From assembly GCF_910592395.1 (NCBI RefSeq), contig NC_088309.1, positions 18,230,599 through 18,294,598 of the forward strand: a DNA stretch of 64,000 nucleotides, given 5' to 3'. This stretch comes from Lineus longissimus (lineage: Eukaryota > Nemertea > Pilidiophora > Heteronemertea > Lineidae). A program made the position numbers and the translations under genes. This document shows, in pieces, positions 22,058 to 34,000 of the stretch (positions within the stretch are counted from its first letter, which is position 1; each line of letters begins with the position of its first letter). The notes under the pieces are model-generated. The model searched no databases and was not told the DNA's origin. It was given only the letters and a program-made list of their open reading frames with translations.

Positions 22058-25000
22058 CTGAAAAGATAGAAGAAACGGTTTGTTACAGCAGATATTTTTC
22101 AACGTAGTGATCTAGAAAGATAGAAGGGACAATTCGTTGTATAGCAGATATATATAACGTATGGATCTGAAGATAGAATGAACGGTTCATTGCATGTAAG
22201 ATTTTAACGTATGGCTCCTGAAAGATGGAATGAACGGTTCGTTGAATACAGTAGATATATTCAACGTATGGATCTGAAAAGACAGAAGGAGCGGTTTGTT
22301 GTATAGCAGATATATTTTAACGTATGGCTCCTGAAAGATGGAATGAACGGTTCGTTGAATACAGTAGATATATTCAACGTATGGATCTGAAAAGACAGAA
22401 GGAGCGGTTTGTTGTATAGCAGATATATTTTAACGTATGGGTCTGGAAAGATATAATATACGGTTCACTGTACAGTAGATATATGAATATAAAGATATAA
22501 AACAAATGGTTCGTTTTGCGCTAATTTATTTTTACGTTAAATCTTAAAAGATAGAATGAATCATTCGTTGTACAGTACGTATTTTTTACATTTGGATCTG
22601 AAAAGAAACAATGAATGATTCTCGCTGGAAGCAGCACTTGATAATGTGTCCAAACTATTGACTATTTGAAATTTGTAACTAGAATTTGAAATATTCCAAT
22701 TGCGTTAACAGATACTATGTATTTAAATCGCAAAACAAATTTCATTCGTTTTCATCTGTTTCGCTTTAGAGTGCCACATCAAAGCGTGCTGAAACACACG
22801 ACATTTACGTATACCTGAAGCTAAAACCCAATGTAAATTTTTAAAGTGATTTCAATAAGCTATTTGAGATAGTGGATTTCGAAATTGGATTGGGTATATT
22901 TTCGATATTCAAAGGGAGAGTTTTCAACATAAAAGTGTTCTTTAAATCGATCCCCACTCTTTTGAAAAGGTGTACTGCGTACTTTGATAAATAGTATGAC
23001 TTTATCCGCAAACGAACGTATATCAAGGTTAATGAACGCTGCGCCCACGTTCTTCGTGGGAAGAGAATTAGAGAAAAGAAACATATGTAATGTTAATCCA
23101 ACGAACACGAAGGAGATATTATGCTTGAAAAAGGACACAGTCATGATAGTGACGGCCCTGGTAATCAGTGGTGAGGGCAAAAATAGACTTCGAAAAGGTC
23201 TACTGATACATCAATATCAGCCGAAAAAATGTAAGAACTGAAGTTGATTTCAATCCTCTCATATCATTTTTGAGATCGGAATGGGAGGCATTTTGCCTTT
23301 ACATCAAAACTTCCTTTGATATCAGAGCCGTCGCGATCGATTTTTGCAAAATTGTCACTTTCGGTTGACCTTTATTATTTCGGAATGCCATGATTTTTCA
23401 ACCGATCGCTTTTTTACATTCGTTGTCTCGGGTGTCGCCGCTGGGCCAGGCATGTAACAGGTATTAAGAAAGAGGCCGACCGGAAGATATATTATCACTT
23501 TAAATCGACTTTCGGTACAAAATGTTGCGTTTTAATAAGACGGGTCAATGCCTGTCACGTTCTTTGCCCTGTGTTTTACCTATGGGGCCTGTAACAAAGA
23601 ATCTAATGGGGAGGCTGAATTAACACTTCTATTGACTCTTGGATACAGAACGCGTTCTTTTTCTCAATCACTGTTATATACTAGACGATATCCGTCTCTT
23701 ATTTCACCACCAGGCATGTCACACACTGACATTGTCTGTTTCATCCATCATTGATGTGATTATTGACTATCACGTTTTCTCCATTCTTCGTAACATTTAT
23801 TATTATACTTCACCGGGAAAATGTAGATAGTCGATATTTCTGTTCTCTCATGAATTCCGATACAATTGAAATCTAGCTTTTAGCGCTTTATTGGGCTTGT
23901 TATATCAAGTACAATGAAAAAGACCCACGGTTTTCGGAAATGATGTGTCTTCTCAATCTTTCTAAAGGTTAGATTCACAACTGTCGTTTGATAAAAAGCG
24001 CCAACAGTGTTTCATCATCCAGCAATTTATTCTGGTGTTTCAACATGTTCGTATTCGAAATTATTTCATATATATTCGTCACACGACATCTTGCAATGTT
24101 TTGTTGTTCTGATGATGTAGAAAAGAATTTTATTGTATAAATTTGAAACATCAGAATGCGTATACATGTACATGTAGCCAGATGTTCAGCCTTACATCAA
24201 AAATAACTTAATTCTACACACGTAGTCAGTCAGCAGAGTGAACAAAAATCGTAATGACTGACTATTTTTATCAACAACTACGACAGTCGTATTTATCAAA
24301 ATTCCTTTCGAGATTTTTTACAAACAGCAACAGGTGTAATAGTTGAAAGTGTCATCCTCCCGATTTTTTTTATTCCTATTGCATTCTGACGGTGGTCGTC
24401 ATGAATACTTGGTTATGTGGTACTATGGAGATACAATAATCGATATCTCAAAAGTCCATGGACACTCTATCATCATGGCGCAGTAATGAATGGAACCATA
24501 CCAAGATATTCCACTCACAAACACTTCATAAATTCAAAAAGGTCAAAATCCGTTCTTACCTGATAAACCGGTGATGTCCATTTTGGGAAGGTTCCGTGCC
24601 TTGAGTACAACCACAGTGAGCCTGTTCGCAGCGGGCTGGTAACACACCGAGACCAGCAACTCTCCCCGGCCTTGGCTTCGAATCTGGAAGCAGAAAATTG
24701 CGAGAAAGGTATAATACAGTATTTAGGCCCGGGATTCTGGAGAAGCCTCATAATTATGTAAGTGCAGCATTCAGGAATAAGATGAATAAAAGAAAATAAT
24801 CGCAAGAGAGCTGATTTTTTAGGGGATGTATTAAATAAAAGGAAAAGATAAGGGGAACGACTGGAAGTGAAAAAGGAAAGTATTTAATCAGTCTATTCTT
24901 GGTATCATGGACAACTATATATTATTCAACAGAAGGTTTGATTTATTAAAAGTGACACACGATAATTCTGACATGGCATTGCTTCCGATCCAGTGCATAG

Positions 25001-28000
25001 CAATATAAAGAAAACCACTGTAACCGTGTTCGGCTCTTTTTTCTTTTTCAGCAAAGTCACGCGTTGTGAGAAATGTGATGTGCAATCTCAACCCCATCAC
25101 CATTTCACCGCTGCCAGTTCATCTATTATTCATAAATCCCGCTCCTAGAATATAATACTGTACAGTGCGTAATGTCGCACCGACGGTTGCAGTGGAAGTC
25201 TTGAAAATCCGTGTTGTGCCACGCTCTTTCAAATAACCGTATAAAATATAAAATTGCATGGCACACGATTTCAACATAACACTATTGCAATTCACAGCCG
25301 CAAGCATTGCGATAGAAAATACCAGATACTCTAATTGAAGATTTATCAGGTTTAAAAATGACGGCCTTTTCTACAGCGCGGGATGTCATAATATAATCTT
25401 AGATTCGATGGTAAGTTTACTACCAATCATAGCTTTTGAAAGATACATGTAGACATCTTACCCATTAATTCATATCTGTCACGATATTGTGCAAAAAGGG
25501 CAGAATTTATCAATTTGAAAGTGACCTTATAATTCTGCGGATAGAGTATTTTGTAATGAAAGAACCATTGGAGCGTATGATGACAAAAACCCATCAGCAG
25601 ATCTGTTGGAATTATTCTTTTTGCTTGGAGGCTTCCTTGCACACGGCTTATCATTGGTACTCAGAAGAGGCGTGATAATAAAGGACTTCTTTGTAACCCA
25701 TCGGCTTGGGGAAAAGATATCGGGAAAGCAGATAAATAAAAAACCGAAGATATTTAATTTCCGATGTTGAGCACTTAGGAGGAATCAAATGTTGTTGCGA
25801 CAAATATAGGCAAAGCAATATTATGACTATGATCTCAATTGGCAGAAGCCCTCATAAGCGCTCATGATACTGAATTCTACATTCTGCTATGGTATGTAAC
25901 AGAACTAGCAATACCTTCCATATCCCATAGACAAGATTTGTGTAACATGACTTATTGACAGCTACTCATCACTATTGACAATTGATGGCATTGTAATTGA
26001 TTCTGGGACCCTTACGCGCCTATAATGTGCCGCATCAGCAAGTTGCTGATACTTACAAAATGGAGAAAAAACATGTAACCTTGAAAGTCAATGGAATCCT
26101 ACACAAATTGAAATAAAAATGCAATTCATGGCACGGATTTAGAGCCCTACATACGTGTCCATGGTAAGCTTACAAATGCACATAGCTCTTTCTTTTACGA
26201 CCGAAATGTGAGTCAGATCACTGCACTGACTATAGATCTAAAAAAAATATAGAAGCGTAGGCTGAAGACACAAGAGCTTGCCAGACTTCGCTTAAGAAAT
26301 TACAAATAATTAATCGGATCAAAGTTTTAAAATGTCAAAGAGTTTTCCGACTGATTTGTCATATAGAGGGTTGATTCACAGCTGTAGAATTTTCTTCGCA
26401 CTAAATATCTTCATGGTGAAGCTGAGAAGTGATCTTATTCGGTCTCCAGGTCGCAATCAACTGGACTCATGCTAAAGGCACAATCTCTCTCTTAGATGAC
26501 ATCGATCGGCATGTTACGCCATTGTGCCCGGTCTGCACTGAGCGGCTTTCTCAAAGTCTCCGCCAACACCTGCAGTTGCTGCATCCCGCTCGTACAACCA
26601 CCATAGCCTACTTTCCCTCGTCTCCCTTTTAACCCAAACTAATCCCGGGCGCCATCCATTGCACGAACACTATGGTCTTTTGGGAAGTCGGCCGTTTTCC
26701 ATACGGAAAACATGTTCGTACCATCGGGGGTGTATCACGTTTAGTAAAAAAAAAACGTAGGGAAAAAATAAGTGGTTGTTGAGGGTAGTTGTAAAACAAG
26801 AAACACAGAAACGAAACAGAAACACAGAAACGAAACAGAAACACAGAAACGAAACAGAAACACAGAAACGTAGGAACGAAACACAGAAACGCAGGAACCG
26901 CCACTCCTATGGCGAACTCTGGTCCTCAGACACCATCCTGTCGCCATGGTTGTTGCCGCGAAAGCTGGTGTAACAAAAACTGGTACTCTGTCGGATGGAA
27001 GAAGAAATGCTCATTTTCCAATATCCCATTTAGCCTCCTCAATGCCTCAAGATAGCGATAGCGGTGCTCCTAGGTTCTGAAGTTCATACATTATGCAAAT
27101 GAGTATAAACCTCCCTCAAAATCCGGAAACTTGCTGTTGGAGTCATCCTCAGAGTTTACTTTAACGACGATAACAACGACTTGGTCATGGAAAGTATCAA
27201 GTAGGTAGGCATTATTTAAGGAGCTGTAGAGGCATGTTCCTTATGACGTCAGTTCATGCATATTAATGAGGTTGTGACGTATGTAACACACATATTAAAT
27301 GAGAAAATGTGACCAACGCGATTGGTTGTAATCATTTCCATCAACAATATCACGTGGGGTATTGTGTTGACATGGATCGGAAGTTGTCATTTCGGCCATT
27401 ATCAACTTTCCCGCCAGCACATCACTGCGCATGCGTGTTATATATGTCACAACTTCATAAATATATGCATAAACTGACGTCATATTGCATATTAGGAACA
27501 TGCCTCTACAGCTCCTTAAATAATACCTACAATCGAGGTGCCATCTACGCCTGTGCCTCAATTCCAACTTTTATGAAAACCCATTTATTTTTCGTTTCTG
27601 TGTTTCGTTCCTGCGTTTCTGTGTTTCTGTTTCGTTTCTGTGTTTCTGTTTCGTTTCTGTGTTTCTGTTTCGTTTCTGTGTTTCTTGTTTTACAACTACC
27701 CGGTTGTTGATGAGGTTGGCGTTTCCCATCAAAAGACGGACCTCTTTACCGTAAACGGTAGAGAGGTACCGTAAAACGACACTTTCCTGCACAACACGAA
27801 GTGGTGATGAAAAAACGTGCACATTTAGACGCCTACACAATAACACGAGAAGTTGCAAGACTGCAACATTATATATACTCTGTCAATTACGATCAACGGC
27901 TATCTGAGGCATCAGAAGAAATACGCGTATCTGTTTGAGTGTATTAAATGCATGTTCTTTGCGGCAAAATAGAGAAAAGTTTGGTCAATTTAGTGTCAAA

Positions 28001-31000
28001 CCAGCTGAAAGGGCCGCCCTAATTTCTTGAGGAGGTGACTCAGGAGGTAAGATCGTATGTTCGACTCTCGGAAGGTTCCCCGCTGTTTTGTCTCGCTCAA
28101 CTCTAAATCGTGTCGTCCTTCGAATGAGACGTGGAATCCATTAATCTCCTTTTACCTGGTGTTCTTTGTCTGGGCAAAATATCCCAAGTGTGAGAAACAT
28201 CAATAGCATGTGGGTGGACACATGAGGCTCCTTGTACCTTGCCGTTGGCCAGGGCAGGAAAAGACGCCTCCTAGTGAGAAACATGGCTGCCTGTAGGTGG
28301 AACATGTTTGATCCTTGTACCTGGCTACTTCGACAGAGCAAGTAAAAGACGCCACCTTTGCCCGAAGACAATGTCACTAGATATGTCAACTATTCCCATT
28401 GACGCCTATTAACCGTAGTGGCAGGTAAACCATTCATATTGCCTCGGAAGAGGAATGCTCACTGGAGAATAACACCACAACTGAATATTTTGATGTATCC
28501 AGTACAGCATTGTCGAAATTTATATTCAGTACGCACAGTTCGGTTCAAATTGTAATTCAATTGGAAATTTCAAATTCTTTTTCAAATTTCAAGGTTGCGA
28601 AACCTCCCTCATAGCAGAATAAAACAGAGGAAATAGCCAAGATAAAAGCCCTATGCTTGTTGTTTGGCAGCAGGAGAGATAATCTAGTGCAACGCACAAC
28701 CTGAACCCCGTCACACACTTTGCTGTCGTCTAGAAGAAAACCCTAAATGTCATCTCGAGAAGGTCATTCATTCTAGAGAAATATGCTATCGCTGGTGTAT
28801 TCTCCAATGCACTGATACCGCTCATGATATGACAACAAATCTAGGTCTGATAATTTTTATGACGGTGCATTACTGAGTTTAGGTTTTCATGGTGAAGAAG
28901 GCTGTCACTCGCCACCAACTTCACACTCTCGATAGGTGAAAAAGAAGATGGCGGTGTGTGCTTTACGGCAGGTGTGTGACTTCCGGCGACTCAGGCATCA
29001 ACAACATTTTTGTTGCCTGAGTCTCAGATCACTTCCTCTAAGTCAGTCACTAAAATCTCAGATCACTTCCTCTAAGTCAGAGAAAACACACATGAACACA
29101 TTAATTACACTCCGGTCATGTCCCTCCTCATATTAAGGCTATGCTCAGAACGTCAAATGTACTCCCTCGGGAGCCTATTAAGCTTCGAGATAATTTGAAA
29201 GTGATTTCTTCGCAAAAATATTATATCAGTGTCATATGTTCCGGATAGGACCGGAACGTGATAAAAGAACTAGAAGAATTGCGTGCTACACAACGTGCTT
29301 TGGTATAGCATAACGGAAATCAAAAGCCCATGTGATGTGGAGATGACCTTTTCCGACAGAGCTCAGCAAATTTAATCTTCTCCAGTCCTGCTCACGATTG
29401 ACACGGTGAACATGGTAAATCGGGCCCAACTGGCAAACTCTTCCTGTGAACCCCAGTTAATATTGTTAGCCATCGCGATTGGATGCGGCAGCAGATGGCG
29501 GCCACTTCGGAGCTAGATTTTGGCCGCTACCAACAACAATGATTGCTGTATACGCAGCCGTCATTAAGTTAATGATACCTCCAGTTACAGGTGATGGGTA
29601 AACTGTGACATTTCCAATCCCCCTGAGTGATTGCTCAAACGGCAGCGCTGGCCATCCATCATAACATAGGGAGAGCCCGGGGATGAGCCGCCATGATCAA
29701 AGTAGTCTTTGATTCTTTGTTTGTTCCAATACTTCCATGAAGGCGCTAAGGACCAATCATACTGCTGCCGTTGATGAATAAATACGGCACGCCGATAGGT
29801 TCATAAAACCCCTATCGCGTACAAGGCTGATGGCCATACACTGCTGTCGATAGTTAAAGGGGGAGTCTTCAGGCTTCATTGTTGCTTTCTCTTATAAGAG
29901 ATGCAATGTTCCCGTAGAGGGCGATACCGGAATGCATATGGAAGTTGACATTCGCAGTTCGTAGAACGTTTCCTGATGAATGGGTGAACTTTGACATATG
30001 CAGTTCCCATGATAGCTTACACGCGGCAGTGCAGGCCATCCATCACAACTCTGGATAATCCGCCATAAATTGCTGCCGGTGTGTGGACGCGGCGCCGAGT
30101 TCTTTTTTGATGACTCTCCTCCGTTCGTGCAAGTTTGTTACACAAGGCGCTTAATTCAATCACTGCGCAAGACCTACCGACAATGATCCGATTATGGACG
30201 TTAAAAAGCCATAAGACTGATGGGCACTGAATGATGAGAAGTCCTTTTGCCGTAAATACAAGTGGCTCTCTGTCATGAAGAGTTCAAAAACCAATATTAC
30301 ATGTAATATTGGTTTTTGAACTTTTCAATGTAATACCACGCAAAACCCCTACTTTCTGGTGTCTTATTTAACACGTTTAAATGGAATAGCATCATGATGA
30401 TCGGCTGAATATTCAAAAAAAAAAGTTAGTCTTTCAGCTGTCCCAACGGGCGTCTTTCGAAACGGTCGGTGGCTTAGATGTTGAAACAATAAGTTCCCTG
30501 GTTGCCTGACTTGTTCTTGAAAGAATCTGGTTTCACCGATCTATTATATACGACTGTTTCTAGATATTCGACATCAACGAAATGGTCATAATTGGTCCTA
30601 AACCAGTCGGGCTAGGATCGTTAAAACTGAAACCAAGCACGAAAGAAAGCAAGATAAAGCAGGGTGCACCCATAATACCAAAGGTGACCGTGGTATTATC
30701 AGGTTATGTCTGACCTGTGACATTACAGAAATGATGAACCCTGATCCCAACTTCCAATACATACTACTAATTGTAAGAAAAGCATCATCGAATAACTATT
30801 TGGATCGGTCGTTTTTCAATAGAGGTTCTGCCACTTAGTAATCTAGGTTCCATTCTTTGTGATATATCAAAAGCAGCGAAAAATTCTTTGTCGACTCACA
30901 ATAACAGTGTCTCACAGGGGAAATCTGGTGATGTCTACTATAGTCATTATGTTGCTATGGCGGACTATTAACAATATTCCCTCTGTTTTGTCCATAAAGT

Positions 31001-34000
31001 ATCACTCCCAACTTCGACCCGTGAAGAGAATCAACTCGAACTCTTTTACATATCCGCCATTGATGACGTCTTTGGCGCCTATAAAACTTCTTCTATTGAG
31101 TTCGATTCTAACATTTTTTTCTCCAAAATGGTCATTCAGCTAAAATCATTCTTTGTCAAGTCTGTACGATTTATGGAGAGAAAAAACGTACAAATGTTAA
31201 AATGTACGATTATATTGAGGAGAATATTTTGGCCAATTCAGTGTGTCATACATAATACATCGGTAGGATTCCAATGATTGCCACTGGTGCACCAGCTGAG
31301 GACACCAACTGTGAATGAATAATGGAACTGCTTGCATCAGCCTGTATCTATTATTTAGATCCATGACGACCAGGTGTAGAGAGCCGACACGCATCGCTAA
31401 TACAATCATAGATTCACCCAAGTGTCCGAAATTAAATACCAGGCTTCCGCAGCGGACCTTTCAGAATGTTTGATGCATGAGGTTTGAATGACAGTGGTAA
31501 TGTTACTGAGTTTTTTTTGTTTGATGAAGGTTAGAAAGCTTATTTTTAATAGCATCATCAAGCTGTCGGTCGCGAAGAAACACCATGTTGACGTACGTTC
31601 GAAAGGGAAGGGACGGGTGGAAGGGACGGGTTCTGGTGCCCACATGCATGCATGCAACACATACACGTGTAGTTTTTTGTGTTGAATGTCCCAATATAGA
31701 GTTGCCACCCAGCATGCAGCTCAATAACAAACAAGAAAACTTTAAGTGACATCTTCCATTGCAGGAACCGTTCGCTTTTTCTAACAGTTTTGTGTTCTTA
31801 TGGTAACGTGTCGATGACTTCGTCAACGCAAGGTGCCATGGTCGATAATAAACCGATACCCCCCCCGCACCTTCAGCCAAGGAAACCGACCGGTTCGCTT
31901 ACATTCCCCTAAAGGGGTACGCCCATTGCAATTTATGGTGGTCAAGGCAAATAGGAATGCAGTTATACACAATGCTGCAGTGCGTTTATTATGCATGCAA
32001 ATTTGCTGAAACTTGACATTTATTGTACTTGTATAGTGTCCACAGCGGCAATGCTAAAATTTATATTTAGTGCAAATTTACGCAATAGAAAACAAAAAAA
32101 TGATATTGGTTCAGTGAGTTCTTCAACCTCCAAGCATTCCTCTGTCACACGGTGCTCCACTATATTTGCAAGTAGAGATTTTGAAATTGCCCCAAGATTC
32201 TAAACGCATAATAAGCTGCAAAGCGAAAGAAAATTTATATATATTGACAAAAGCAACATCAGATTTGATTCGCATGACCAGAAAAAACCTAGTCATATCG
32301 TTGCAAGTAAAAAGGGCCATATTTGACTAGACTCCGACATCATTAATCTTATTATTAATTTTCGGCAATGAATATCACATTTACTGCGGAGCTTCGCCAG
32401 TGGTTGCCGCGTCATAAAGGCAATACATTCGCGAGCCAGTGACGTCAGGCGTTAGAACAGCCCCGAATAAACCGCTAAGTGGTTACCATGGTAATGCCTC
32501 AGCTGAGAAGACGTCATTTACGAAGTCGAGGTATAGTGTCAAGACACGAAGTACACACGTGTTGATTTAGCGCAAATAAATGATATACAAACCTCGTTTT
32601 TCTTTAAGTCGCCAACAGCTGGAGTGTGCGTATGCGTCCATTTATGCCCAATTTTCCCCCTTATCTCGCAGTTAAAAGTATTCAGGCCTAGTCCAATACA
32701 CGGTCTATTGTCTTTAAAAAAATGTCCGCCCGCACTTAGGCCTAAATCTTCATTGTTCTACAGTCGTATCAAAGGGTCATCATGGCAAATCTTGATAACA
32801 TCGATCCCCATAAAAAACTTCCATGGAGGTCGGTAGGCCTCAACCAACGAGAGCAAATAAACACAGGTGCGCGCGCGCGTATGTTTGTGGGGGGGGGGGG
32901 GGGTGTTAATTGGTAACACTGGTACATTTAAGTGGCGACACTGCGATAGATTATTTTTGGATTGTCAACAAGTCATGGTGATATCACAGTCCGCTCAAAA
33001 ATAACGCCATTTGCAAAATCAGTACTTACACAGACTACCAGTGGTCTTTATCTATTCTTGATTGATAGTAATGATAATTGTATGACACAATTAAATGACA
33101 CATCGAAACAATATTTTTAACCTATGACCAAAGCCTCAATGCAGCCTTCTTGTGATTTCCCCATCCACATTCCTATATCGTCACCTCATCGAATTCTAAC
33201 GCTCGCCAGCGGCAGGCGGGCGCAAATGAGGCCAGTAATTGCTTACTCCTAGGGAATGGACATTCCAGGCTTTGAAGGAAGGATCTGTGTGATCTCCTCA
33301 TAGAAAACCAGCAGTGGTTAGAATTATTCAAAGCTTTGATTCCCCGATATCAGCGAGAGTATTTTGCAATTGCTTCAGACGAATCGTGGGATTTCGAAAG
33401 CAAGCTCTGTGATTAGACACTCACACAGAATATTTTCTTCTTCTTTTTTGTCTTGGTGCCTCTTCTTGATACAAAATGATAGAAGTGCGCACACCCTGCC
33501 CCTTTAGAGTACTCCCTGTTGTTGTTAGAATAGCCAAGACGTTTTATATTACAGAAGGGCGCTGTAACCCAGTCCATTTTTAGCCATTTTTCTGCAAATT
33601 TTTCAAAATCCATGCCCTTCTTAATTTAGTCTTCCAAGGCTGAAGCCGTAGTTTGAATCGTGAATCGCGGTGGCTTCACCTCTTATTATAAGCGCCGGGC
33701 CAACCTGTTGACTTCCTCTGATATCAGTTTCGTACATAAAGGTTTTCGCCCTTGCCGGTTTTGGCCAATGAACCCCCACGAAAGCTGTTTCAAGGGGGTC
33801 GGTGTTACCAAGATTTGCCCTTTAATTTGATACGACACGAGTAGAACAATTGGAATTTAGGCCTCAGTGCGAGCGCGCTTTGTTTAAAGACAATAGACCG
33901 TGTATTGGGCCAGACCTAAATTATTTCAAATGTGAGATAAGGGACAAGAAACATAATGTAACCACTCTTAGGGATATTTGAGTATTACGAGGAGAGAAGA

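Larger units (their letters stand above)
27711..32656. other. Intronic stretch with local duplications
   Basis: No coding signal. A 23-bp direct repeat (CTCAGATCACTTCCTCTAAG and 3 more bases) occurs twice at about 29021-29085. Two diverged segments of about 250 bp (near 29590-29840 and 29978-30235) share blocks such as GGCCATCCATCA, and a perfect 42-bp palindrome lies at 30281. Confidence 0.4.

Noticed and set aside
26629-27858. Cys/Phe/Val-rich and Thr/Lys/Asn-rich frames around 26.6-27.9 kb
   Set aside because: They are translations of the tandem CAGAAACGAAACA arrays in the transposon ends.
28936-29136. ATG in AAGATGGCGG context opening a 66-codon frame
   Set aside because: It contains a local 23-bp direct repeat, no signal or domain and no good downstream donor.
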